Source of the DNA: Streptomyces pseudovenezuelae
Lineage (GTDB): Bacteria; Actinomycetota; Actinomycetes; Streptomycetales; Streptomycetaceae
Direction of reading: 5' to 3'
NCBI RefSeq assembly: GCF_029892565.1
Contig: NZ_JARXVH010000015.1
Coordinates: forward strand, 124,001 to 188,000
Length of the DNA stretch: 64,000 nt
A model generated the notes under the pieces. That model ran no database searches and was not told the DNA's origin. It saw only the letters and a list, made by a program, of their open reading frames with translations. A program made the translations under genes and the position numbers. Positions 45,568 through 53,117 of this stretch are shown here, piece by piece. Each line of letters starts with the position of its first letter. The first letter of the stretch is position 1.

Positions 45568-46211
45568 TGAGCCGCCCCCCTTGTGGAAATGATCTGCGAC
45601 GTCTGCCAGACACCGTCGGGGTTCTTGTCCAACCTGGTGTTGTAGAAGACGTAGCTGTTCTTGGTCACCGGCGTCCTGGAGACCTTCCCGGTCTTCTTGT
45701 CCTTGCTGAAGCCCTTGCCCTCGTCCGCGCAGAACGTGAGGCCGGCCGACGTCTTGCCCTTGAGCGTCACTTCGCGGTCGTAGTACCGGGCCGAGCCCGT
45801 CATCGTGGCCCCGGCGTCCTTGAACTCGGCGACCCACGCCAGGGCGGCGTCCAGTGCCTTGCCGGTGTTGTAGTAGCCGATCGCCTCGCCCTTGGGATCG
45901 GTCCCCGTGATCGCGGCGTCGACGGCACGCATGCGTTCCGCGTTGTCCGACAGCACCGCGTCCTTGACGGCGTCGCCGGTCTTCGTGTCCTCGAAGTCGA
46001 GCGTCAGGTCGGACGGCAACGTGATCTTCGGGCGGTCGGACACCGCCGTCGACGTCGAGGGCGTCGGAGATGCCGACGCCTCCTCGCTGGTGTCGGCGCC
46101 TGCGATCTTGTCGTTCTTGCCGGAGCTGTCGTCGTTGCCGCATGCGGACAGCGACAGGGCCGCAGCGGCGGTCAGCGTGATCGCTGCGAGCAGTGTGGGG
46201 CGGCGGGTCAC
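45555..46211 (-). CDS. Lipoprotein, paralogue A
   Basis: 218 residues from the GTG at 46211 (VTRRPTLLAAITLTAA), with AGGAG before it. The lipobox is LSAC (Cys about 24); after a Ser/Thr/Pro linker a domain with about 140 residues follows (KITLPSDLTLDFEDTKTGD; AVDAAITGTDPKGEAIGYY; TFCADEGKGFSKDKKTGKV). It is a paralogue of the next gene upstream (46435-47061) with the same signal peptide and domain plan. Role unknown. Its 3' end overlaps the secreted protein gene. Confidence 0.85.
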   Translation of the reverse strand: MTRRPTLLAAITLTAAAALSLSACGNDDSSGKNDKIAGADTSEEASASPTPSTSTAVSDRPKITLPSDLTLDFEDTKTGDAVKDAVLSDNAERMRAVDAAITGTDPKGEAIGYYNTGKALDAALAWVAEFKDAGATMTGSARYYDREVTLKGKTSAGLTFCADEGKGFSKDKKTGKVSRTPVTKNSYVFYNTRLDKNPDGVWQTSQIISTRGAAQCQP

Positions 46212-46434
46212 GGTCGGCTCCTGATGGGGCGAGGCTTCTCTTGAGCGAACCAACGCTATCCAGCGGCATGGGGTGACACCAGGGTGACGCTTGTCAGCCC
46301 AGGGAGCGTATGAGGTCAAATCCCCCACACCTGGGACCACTTGAGTCATTACAGTTACATAACGCGCCGGGCCGTTCACGGTGCAGCAAAGTGAGCCGAT
46401 CATTCCACTCATGAACAAGCAAAGGGGAAAGTGT
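46212..46434. other. Intergenic region between tandem lipoprotein genes
   Basis: 223 bp. The AT-richer part around 46340-46400 (CAGTTACATAACGCG) is a plausible promoter zone for the downstream lipoprotein; I see no gene. Confidence 0.35.
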
Positions 46435-47061
46435 TCAGGGCCGGCACTTGTCACTCCCGCGCTGGGAAGCCAGCTTCTCGACGACCCAGACTCCCTTGGC
46501 GTTCTTGCGGAGTTGCGTGGTGTAGAGGACGTAGTTGTCCACGGAGGCCGGCGTCACGTCCGTCTTGCCGGTCTTGAGGCTCCGGTTGTAGGCCTTGTTC
46601 TGGTCCTCGCAGTAGACGAGGCCCGCCGTACCGTCACCGTTGACCTTGGCCTTTGCCGCGAAATAGTGCTTGGCGCCGGTGATGCGGTCCTTGTAGTCCA
46701 CGAATTCCTGGATGAACTTCCGGCTTCCCGCCGCCGCCTCACCCTCGGAGTAGTAGCGGTACGCCTTACTGAGCGGATCCTGCTCGGCGATGGCCATGTC
46801 CACGGCCTTGATGGACTGCTCGCTGTCGGCCAGTACCGCGTCCTCGTCCTTGTCGCCCGTCTTGGGCCAGTCGAAGGTGTACGTCAGATCCGACGGCAGC
46901 TCGATCTTCGGGCGGTCGGATGCCGTCGACGTCGAGGGTGCCGGCGTGCCTTTGTCGGTGTCGGCGCCTGCGGGCTTGTCGTCGTTGCCGCACGCGGACA
47001 GCGACAGGGCCGCGGCTGCGGTCAGGGTGATCGCTGCGAGCAGGGCGGGACGGCGGGTCAC
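46435..47061 (-). CDS. Lipoprotein, paralogue B
   Basis: 208 residues from the GTG at 47061. The first 25 codons and the upstream sequence are nearly identical to those of the paralogue: VTRRPALLAAITLTAAAALS and lipobox LSAC, with the same GGCTCCTG leader. The domain (KIELPSDLTYTFDWPKTGDKD; IKAVDMAIAEQDPLSKAYRYY; GLVYCEDQNKAYNRSLKTGK) aligns along its whole length at about 40 percent identity by eye. Lipid-anchored, outside the membrane; function unknown. Divergent from a DUF192 gene. Confidence 0.85.
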   Translation of the reverse strand: MTRRPALLAAITLTAAAALSLSACGNDDKPAGADTDKGTPAPSTSTASDRPKIELPSDLTYTFDWPKTGDKDEDAVLADSEQSIKAVDMAIAEQDPLSKAYRYYSEGEAAAGSRKFIQEFVDYKDRITGAKHYFAAKAKVNGDGTAGLVYCEDQNKAYNRSLKTGKTDVTPASVDNYVLYTTQLRKNAKGVWVVEKLASQRGSDKCRP

Positions 47062-47185
47062 GGTCGGCTCCTGGTGGGGCGAGGGTCGGGTCGAGTGGGC
47101 AACGGTAGTCAGTGGGACGTTTCGGTGTGGGTACGTTCGGTTCGCACGGTAGGCGGGCAGGGTGGTTGGGGCGGAGGTATTGGGC

Positions 47186-47581
47186 ATGGGTCGGCGGTGG
47201 CGGGACGGGCGCGGGGAGTTGGTCGTGGGGGCGGAGAACGGGGTGGGGGGTGTGTCCGTTCCGCTGGAGGTCGCGACCTCCTATCGGGCCCGTACCAAAG
47301 GGCTGTTGGGGCGGGATTCCGTCGACGGGGCGATTCTGTTGTCGCCCGCGAACGGCGTGCACACCTTTCGTATGCGTATCCCGATCGACATCGCCTATCT
47401 CGACCGACGCCTCCACGTCATCGCCGTACGCACCATGAAGCCGGGGCGGTTGGGGCTGCCTCGGCTCCGTTCTCGGCATGTGCTGGAGGCGGAGGCTGGG
47501 GTGATGGCGGGGTGGGGGCTCAGGGTCGGGGCCACGGTCGAGGTGCGTGTGGACGTGGATGGGGTGGGCGACGGCTCCTGA
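47186..47581 (+). CDS. DUF192 protein
   Basis: 131 residues from the ATG at 47186 (MGRRWRDGRGELV). The DUF192 core carries VATSYRARTKGLLGRDSVDGAILL, a Phe/Arg HTFRMRIPIDIAYLDRRLHVI and a C-terminal ARG block (LEAEAGVMAGWGLRVGATVEV). Proteins of this family are small beta-barrel-like; in actinobacteria they lie next to septum or pilus genes. Function unknown. It has no lipobox or signal here. Confidence 0.85.
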   Translation: MGRRWRDGRGELVVGAENGVGGVSVPLEVATSYRARTKGLLGRDSVDGAILLSPANGVHTFRMRIPIDIAYLDRRLHVIAVRTMKPGRLGLPRLRSRHVLEAEAGVMAGWGLRVGATVEVRVDVDGVGDGS

Positions 47582-47606
47582 GAGGGGAAGGGTGTGCCTT
47601 CTCGGT

Positions 47607-47996
47607 TCATGTCCGGGGCAGGAGCCTGATCACGGGGACGGCGGACGATACGTCGATGACGCCCCAGTCGCCCTCCACGTGGAAGGCCGAGCCGTTCCAG
47701 AACAGCGCGTCGAAACCGCCGTAGTCCTTGGAACCGGATGCGTCCACCGCCGGAGGAGTTCCCTGGCCCGACCACACCAGCTCGCGCACCTGCGGGAACT
47801 GGATCGTGGCTCGCGCGTAGCAGGCCTGCTCGCCGGGGGCGGGCGGGTGGTAGGCCGGGTGTCGAGGGGTGAGGACCAGTTCGACTTCGAAGGTGAGATG
47901 GCCGGGAGTGGCTCGGATCTCCAGTACGAAACTGTCCTCCAGGTAGACGTCCGTGAATCCGTCCAGCTCCTGGTATTCGACCTTTTCAGCACTCAT
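47607..47996 (-). CDS. Small acidic protein, candidate immunity protein
   Basis: 129 residues, beta-rich and without signal or membrane segments (TDVYLEDSFVLEIRATPG, LTFEVELVLTPRHPAYHPP, WGVIDVSSAVPVIRL). I recognise no family. Its ATG overlaps the stop of the PrsW-fusion gene by 4 bp, so it is translated right after it. Small, soluble, acidic proteins in this position are the usual layout of toxin-immunity pairs, so I call it the candidate immunity partner; direct evidence is lacking. Confidence 0.65.
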   Translation of the reverse strand: MSAEKVEYQELDGFTDVYLEDSFVLEIRATPGHLTFEVELVLTPRHPAYHPPAPGEQACYARATIQFPQVRELVWSGQGTPPAVDASGSKDYGGFDALFWNGSAFHVEGDWGVIDVSSAVPVIRLLPRT

Positions 47997-50032
47997 GGCA
48001 GATCCCAGGTGATCGGAGTGTGGTTGCCGGGGCTCTTCCTTGTGACGACGTTCCCGGTCGGATCGATTCGCTCTCCTTGAGCGTTCCGGATTTCCACATG
48101 GGGCGCTCCACTGCCCGGCGCACGGCTGCTTCCCTGCTTCAGGGTCACGCGGATGATTCCGTTCTCGTCGGTGAACTTCGGCGGTCCGTTCTCTGTTCGC
48201 GTCTCCGTCCAGCCCTGTTCACGGGCCCATTTTGCAATACCGGATGCCGTCCGGTGTCCCCCGACCGCGTCGCCCGCGACGGAACCCTGCTGTGGGGAAG
48301 CCGGGTTCGCGTCCTGGCCTCCCGATCCGCCGCCCCCACCGCCTCCCCCGCCGCCGGTCCCTCCGCCTGCGGCGCCCGCGGCCATCAGGGCGATGCCCGC
48401 CGCGCCGAGTCGCGCGGCAAGGGCGGCCCCGAGAGCCCCTTCGCCCGACACGGTGACGCCGGCGAGGGCCAGTCCGGCGCCCGGCGGGAACAGCGCGAGC
48501 AGGGAGAAGAGCAGGAGGGCGAAGCCGAGGTAGGTGAGGACGTTGTCGAGGGCGTCGAGGAGGTGGGCGGATGGCACGATCCGGGTTTCGGAGCCGGCCG
48601 GTCCTGTGCTGCGCCGGAGCAGGAGTGTTCCGGTCAGCGCGGCGGCCAATGCGGTGGCGCAGCGGAGGCGGTGGACGGCCAGTCGCTCGCCCAGAGGGTT
48701 GGCCGCCGACTGGCGCCAGGTGCGTAGCAGCATGGCCGACTGCCAGACGATCCACGCCAGTGCGGCGATGGCGAAGCCCAGCAGGATCTTCGGGCCGGCG
48801 CCGTGGGTGAAGTAGTTCTGGAGGCCGACCGTCGACTTGAACGAGCCGACGCAGAGGAAGAGGACGGACGGGACCAGCAGTGCGCAGGGGATCAGGCTCA
48901 GGATCCGCGTGCGGTGACCCGTCGTGGCTCGGGCTGCTCTGACGCCGGAGCGGATGCCGGCGCGTAGGTCCGCCCCGCGCCAGGCCTGCTCGTGGTCGGT
49001 GGCGTCGATCCTGGTGGCGAGGTCGGCCACCGTCCGTCGCAGCGGGTCGAGTTCGGCGGGTGGTGTGCCCGCTGCCGCGTAGCAGAGGGTGCGGCGGAGA
49101 CGTATGAATCGTCGCGCGATCAGCAGCGTCCAGGGTGGGCGCCAGGCGGCGTAGCGGATCAGGGCCGCCGCGCTGTCACCGTCCGCTCGTTCCGTCGCCA
49201 GTAGTACGCCGGGCAGGTTCCGCTTGCCGTGGTGGAGGCGGACCGTGTCGACGGTCATGGCGAGGAGCAGGGCCACGATCGGAGCGAGCCAGGCCTTGCC
49301 GTCCAGGTGCTCCAGCCACTGCCGGGCCTGTCGATCGGTCGGGTGCCGGACGACGTGGTTGGTCAGGGTGTGGTGGGCGACGGCCGCGCCGAACGGGATC
49401 ACCGCCAGCGGCTTCCACCAGGTCGGCACTCGCCACAGGACACCGACCGCCAGTCCCGCCAAGGCCGTCCACACCAGGTGGGTGAAGGTGGGGACTGTGA
49501 TGGCGGTGGTCTGCCCGAGTTCCAGGGAGGCGGCGGGAGCGGGCAGCCAGGACGTGGCGACCTGGCCCGGGCCCGGGATGTACGGCGGTGACAGGCTGTC
49601 CGGGATGATCCAGCCGTCGCTGCGGGCCAGCGCCCGATCCGCGTCCAGGGAGTAGCGCAGCAGCGCTTCCAGCAGGCCGAAGCCGGCTCCGAGGGCCGCG
49701 CCCAGGACGGTGAAGTCGGTCAGCCCCCACTGGCGCCGTACCTTCGCGTACGCCCCGATCAGCAGCAGCGGGGTGATTTTGATCAGCTCTTCCACCCACG
49801 GGGCCATGGTGACGGAGGTGGTGTTCGCGACCTCGATCAGCGATCTGCCGGTTCGGTCGGCGATCGTTCTCGTGTAGGTGACTTCCAGCAGGGCCGCGGC
49901 CGCGCCGCAGACGTACACGCCCGCGAGGAGTGCCAGCAGGACTGTGCCGAGGCGTACCGAGCGGGTGGGGTACGACAGCGCGAACAGCTGGACGACGCCG
50001 TACACGGCCGCGGCCGTCATCAGTACGGTCAC
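47993..50032 (-). CDS. PrsW-type membrane metalloprotease fused to a toxin-like C-terminal domain
   Basis: 679 residues. The N-terminal two-thirds holds about 11 membrane segments. All four PrsW signature sites are present: EELIK (APWVEELIKITPLL, about residue 81), a second Glu in GFGLLEALLRYS, HLVWTALAGLAVG and HHTLTNH. These are the expected metal and catalytic residues of CAAX/PrsW-type intramembrane proteases. Then comes a Gly-rich linker (about 555-590) and an 84-residue C-terminus with PHVEIRNAQGERIDP and SPGNHTPITWDLP, resembling nuclease-like C-termini of polymorphic toxins (I recall a type-17-like domain, unverified). The next gene overlaps by 4 bp. Fusion is visible in the sequence; toxicity is inferred. 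Confidence 0.75.
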   Translation of the reverse strand: MTVLMTAAAVYGVVQLFALSYPTRSVRLGTVLLALLAGVYVCGAAAALLEVTYTRTIADRTGRSLIEVANTTSVTMAPWVEELIKITPLLLIGAYAKVRRQWGLTDFTVLGAALGAGFGLLEALLRYSLDADRALARSDGWIIPDSLSPPYIPGPGQVATSWLPAPAASLELGQTTAITVPTFTHLVWTALAGLAVGVLWRVPTWWKPLAVIPFGAAVAHHTLTNHVVRHPTDRQARQWLEHLDGKAWLAPIVALLLAMTVDTVRLHHGKRNLPGVLLATERADGDSAAALIRYAAWRPPWTLLIARRFIRLRRTLCYAAAGTPPAELDPLRRTVADLATRIDATDHEQAWRGADLRAGIRSGVRAARATTGHRTRILSLIPCALLVPSVLFLCVGSFKSTVGLQNYFTHGAGPKILLGFAIAALAWIVWQSAMLLRTWRQSAANPLGERLAVHRLRCATALAAALTGTLLLRRSTGPAGSETRIVPSAHLLDALDNVLTYLGFALLLFSLLALFPPGAGLALAGVTVSGEGALGAALAARLGAAGIALMAAGAAGGGTGGGGGGGGGGSGGQDANPASPQQGSVAGDAVGGHRTASGIAKWAREQGWTETRTENGPPKFTDENGIIRVTLKQGSSRAPGSGAPHVEIRNAQGERIDPTGNVVTRKSPGNHTPITWDLP

Positions 50033-50085
50033 GGGCCCCCGCCCATTCCGTGGTCTGTGTCGAGTTCCCTCAGCTCTCCGTCAGC

Positions 50086-50742
50086 TCAGCTCTCCGTCCG
50101 CGGGAACGACACCTCCACGCGGCGGTTCTTCTTGCGGCCGTCCTCCGTGGCGTTGTCGGCGATGGGGTACTGCTCGCCGTAGCCGCGGACCTCGAAGGTG
50201 ATGTTGGGGTCGTTGAGTTCCTGGTCGAGGACGTCCTGGACGGCGTTGGCGCGTTGGCGGGAGAGGACGTCGCCGTGGGCCGAGGAGCCGAGGTTGTCGG
50301 TGAAGCCGAAGACGCGGATCTTCGTGGCGTTCTGGTTCTTGATCTCGGTGGCGATCGAGGAGATGCGGGATCTCGCGTCGGCGCTCAGTTTCGAGCTGTT
50401 CTTGCTGAAGAGGACCTCGGCCTGGAGGGCGAACTTGACGTCGGAGTTGGTGTCTTCGCGGCGTTCCTCGCCGCTCTGGTCCTCGACGACCGTTTTGATG
50501 TCGAGGACCTTGGGGTCGGCGAGGGTGGCACCTTCGGGGAGTTTGAGGTCGGGGTCGTTGGGGTCGACCTGGACGGGGGCGGAGGCGGAGGGTTCGGTGC
50601 CGGGGGGGACGCTGGGGGTGTCGTCGGCGTGGGACACCGTCGCGCCTACGAGGTTCGTGGCGAGCATGAGTGACGCGGCGGTGAGGGTCAGGGCGAGGCG
50701 AGGGGCGCCCGCCCGGGGCGAAGTCCGGGTGGTGGTGGTCAT
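50086..50742 (-). CDS. OmpA-family C-terminal domain protein (secreted)
   Basis: 218 residues from the ATG at 50742 (MTTTTRTSPRAGAPRL); a GTG at 50754 overlaps the previous stop. A signal peptide (about 15-45, ends ATVSHADD) is followed by a Pro/Asp linker and an OmpA-like domain (about 105-218; VLFSKNSSKLSADARSRISS, GFTDNLGSSAHGDVLSRQRA, GYGEQYPIADNATEDGRKKN). Such domains bind peptidoglycan, here on the outside. It ends the Tad operon and could tether the pilus to the wall. Confidence 0.9.
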   Translation of the reverse strand: MTTTTRTSPRAGAPRLALTLTAASLMLATNLVGATVSHADDTPSVPPGTEPSASAPVQVDPNDPDLKLPEGATLADPKVLDIKTVVEDQSGEERREDTNSDVKFALQAEVLFSKNSSKLSADARSRISSIATEIKNQNATKIRVFGFTDNLGSSAHGDVLSRQRANAVQDVLDQELNDPNITFEVRGYGEQYPIADNATEDGRKKNRRVEVSFPRTES

Positions 50743-50750
50743 GGTGGGCC

Positions 50751-51335
50751 TCACCCGGAGATCTTGATCGTGCCGCTGGTGAACGTCGGGAGCTGGAAAC
50801 TGACGTCGGTCGTGCTCGCGGGCGGCGCGGGGAACTGGAGGAACACGGCCAGCGATTCGCCCGCCTTCAGGGACGTGAAGCCGGTCGTGGTGAGCGGTCG
50901 GCCCTCTGTGTCCCGCAGGACGTAGTAGCGCTTCTTGCCCTGGCTGTCGACCAGGGTCGCGCCACCGAGCGACATGCCGTTGCGGAGGATCTCCGTCTCG
51001 TTGCCGCGCACCGCGGCGGGCACGGTGATCCGCTCGGCGCCGTCGTTCTTCAGGATGCCGTTCACGGTGAGGAAGCCGCCGGAGTCCCGCTGCGCGGAGG
51101 TGATCTGGAGCAACAGACCACCCGTGCCCCGCAGTTCCACCAACGGCTCCTCGGACTGGCCTTCCTGGGCACTCGGTTGGGATCCACTGTCCTGGGAGGC
51201 GGAGGCCGACGTGTCCGGCTTCTTGGCGTCATCGTCGCCACCACCGCCGCAGCCGGCCACACCGACGGCCAGTCCGGCCGCGACGGTCAGTGCGACCATC
51301 CCCCTGCGGGCCTTCGTAGTGAACCGAATGCTCAT
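50751..51335 (-). CDS. Lipoprotein of the Tad pilus operon
   Basis: 194 residues from the ATG at 51335, preceded by GAAGGAAGCGGAG. The signal peptide ends at lipobox VAGC (Cys about 29). After a Ser/Gln/Asp linker comes an immunoglobulin-like domain (about 75-194; LLLQITSAQRDSGGFLTVNGIL, LKAGESLAVFLQFPAPPAS). It is anchored outside the membrane, beside the OmpA-like protein, with a 4-bp or one-codon link between the genes. Confidence 0.85.
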   Translation of the reverse strand: MSIRFTTKARRGMVALTVAAGLAVGVAGCGGGGDDDAKKPDTSASASQDSGSQPSAQEGQSEEPLVELRGTGGLLLQITSAQRDSGGFLTVNGILKNDGAERITVPAAVRGNETEILRNGMSLGGATLVDSQGKKRYYVLRDTEGRPLTTTGFTSLKAGESLAVFLQFPAPPASTTDVSFQLPTFTSGTIKISG

Positions 51336-51369
51336 GACTCCGCTTCCTTCATCACTCGTCGATCTCTTG

Positions 51370-51969
51370 TCAGTCGGCCAGATGAACGTCGAAGAGGTCC
51401 TCGGGTCCCGGCAGTTCGGTGAGGTCGTCCGGGTCCAGGGTCCACTCCTCGCCGTCCTTGCAGGTGAGCTGTGGCAACGTGTCGTCCCCGGCGTCCTCAC
51501 CGGGGAGCGGGAACGTGCAGAGCGGCTCGATCACGGCAGTGGCGGACGCCGTTGCGTACTGGTTCTCCGTACCGGGGACGATGGTGTCCCCGACGGGCTT
51601 GTTCGTCCGGACCTCGACGGTGTAGCCCGGGCGCGCCGGCTGTGGCTCACAGCCCGTCGCCTGCGCGTCGTTCTGCGCCGCCAACTCGTAGGCGCGCGCG
51701 CAGCCGTCCAGTACCGCCGCGTCGCCGTCGAGGATGTCCTGCCACTTCGTGGGGTCGAGCACGACGTCCACCCACATGTCGGCGAGCTGGTCCCGGGTGT
51801 CCTGGGCCGCCGCCAACGCGGCCGCGTCGGCGGCCGTCTGGGCTCCGTTCCGAGTCGCCGCGGCCTGGCCGACCGCCAGATACGCGAACGCGAGAAAGAG
51901 CAGGCCCGCCACCACCACGATGTAGATGGGGAAGGCCTGCCCGGCGTCGCCGTACCTGCGGCGCCGCAT
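51370..51969 (-). CDS. TadG-like pilus assembly protein
   Basis: 199 residues. The N-terminus (MRRRRYGDAGQAFPIYIVVVAGLLFLAFAYLAVGQ) is a hydrophobic prepilin-like segment (about 9-35), then an Ala-rich stretch (TRNGAQTAADAAALAAAQDT) typical of TadG/TadE-like minor pseudopilins. The rest (about 60-199) is an extracytoplasmic domain with two to four cysteines and an acidic tail. It starts one base after the Flp pilin stop (TGATG), so it is coexpressed with it. Confidence 0.85.
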   Translation of the reverse strand: MRRRRYGDAGQAFPIYIVVVAGLLFLAFAYLAVGQAAATRNGAQTAADAAALAAAQDTRDQLADMWVDVVLDPTKWQDILDGDAAVLDGCARAYELAAQNDAQATGCEPQPARPGYTVEVRTNKPVGDTIVPGTENQYATASATAVIEPLCTFPLPGEDAGDDTLPQLTCKDGEEWTLDPDDLTELPGPEDLFDVHLAD

Positions 51970-52166
51970 CAGCCGCCGACGACTTCGGCGATCTTGTCCG
52001 TGATCGCGGTGTAGATCGTGTTGCCGATGTCCGTACCCGTGATCGCGAGCACGATCGCCACGACCACCGCGATGATGCCCAGGTACTCGACCGCGGTCTG
52101 GCCCTTGTCGTTGCGAGCGGCGCGGCTTTGCAGATACGCGACGGTGGTGTTGATCCAGTTGCTCAT
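51969..52166 (-). CDS. Flp-type pilin
   Basis: 65 residues. MSNWINTTVAYLQSRAARND is the leader; GQTAVEYLGIIAVVVAIVLA is the prepilin core with the cleavage site after Gly and a Glu at position +5, as in Flp pilins processed by TadV-type peptidases. The short C-terminus (TDKIAEVVGG) fits the mini-pilin class. RBS GGAGGGG before the ATG at 52166. This would be the major pilin of the Tad operon. No TadV peptidase gene is seen in the window. Confidence 0.93.
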   Translation of the reverse strand: MSNWINTTVAYLQSRAARNDKGQTAVEYLGIIAVVVAIVLAITGTDIGNTIYTAITDKIAEVVGG

Positions 52167-52314
52167 GGTGTTCCCCTCCGGGTTCGATGCCCGTGCCGCT
52201 GTCGACACGAGAAACGTACGGTGGAAAACCCTGTTCGCAAGAGGGCCCCTGGACCCAAACCCGGAGCCTGTCCGATCCCTGCAACCATGTCCTGCTCCTC
52301 GACGACCCCACTGG

Positions 52315-53082
52315 TCACCCCAATTCCCGTGCCGTACCGAGCCACTTGGCGGCGGCCTCGGAGCGGCTGGTGCTGTGGAGTTTGGCGAAGATGCGGTTGA
52401 TGTGGTTCTTGACCGTCTTCTCACTGATGAAGCACGTGGCGGCGATCTGCTGGTTGTTCATGCCGGATGCGATGAGGTCCATGATCTCCGCCTCCCTCGT
52501 GCTCAGTTGGTACCTCGACCGGTCGGGAGCTGCCGGACGGCCGCTCGACCATCCAGACGACGACTGTCCCACATTCGGTTGCACTTGCGAAAGGTTTTCT
52601 GAAGAAATAGTGGAGACGACCGGCGGGAAGTACCCGAAACTGCCTGACGGTAAGGGTTCTTGAAGTGAAGAATGTATGACGACGGGGCGACTTGATCCGT
52701 ATGCAGTCGCACTTCTCACGATGTCCCGTACCGCCTCGACCAGTTGGTCCACGGTGAACTCGCCGTGGACCAGGTAGCCGCCGGCACCCCTGCGCAGGGC
52801 TTCCTGGACGATCTCCGGCTCCCTGCTGTACGTGAGCATCACGACCGGGGCGATCCGGGCCAGGTACGGAAGCGCCGAGAGGCCGTCCACACCCGGCATG
52901 CGGACGTCCAAGAGGACGACGTCCGGGCGGAGTTGCCGGGCCGCCTCGTAGGCCTCGCGACCGTCGGCGGCCTCGGCCACGACCGAGATGTCCGCGCGGC
53001 CGGTGAGCAGGGCCGTCAGACCCGCCCGGACCACCGGGTTGTCGTCGGCCACCACGACGCGCAGAGTCGTCTCGTCCGGCAT
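52315..53082 (-). CDS. LuxR-type response regulator (NarL family)
   Basis: 255 residues from the ATG at 53082, with GGAGG eight bases upstream. The receiver domain (about 8-122) has the acidic pocket DD (13-14), phosphorylation site Asp59 in VVLLDVRMPG, and Thr/Lys-equivalent residues. A long Ser/Gln/Pro linker (about 125-190) is AT-richer, with rare codons; codon 144 (52651-52653) is TTA. The LuxR helix-turn-helix (about 193-250; LSTREAEIMDLIASGMNNQQIA) binds DNA. It is coded next to its kinase within the Tad operon, and is the likely pilus regulator. Confidence 0.93.
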   Translation of the reverse strand: MPDETTLRVVVADDNPVVRAGLTALLTGRADISVVAEAADGREAYEAARQLRPDVVLLDVRMPGVDGLSALPYLARIAPVVMLTYSREPEIVQEALRRGAGGYLVHGEFTVDQLVEAVRDIVRSATAYGSSRPVVIHSSLQEPLPSGSFGYFPPVVSTISSENLSQVQPNVGQSSSGWSSGRPAAPDRSRYQLSTREAEIMDLIASGMNNQQIAATCFISEKTVKNHINRIFAKLHSTSRSEAAAKWLGTARELG

Positions 53083-53117
53083 GGGGGCGGCCTCCTTTCG
53101 TCGCGTGGGGGGCGTGT

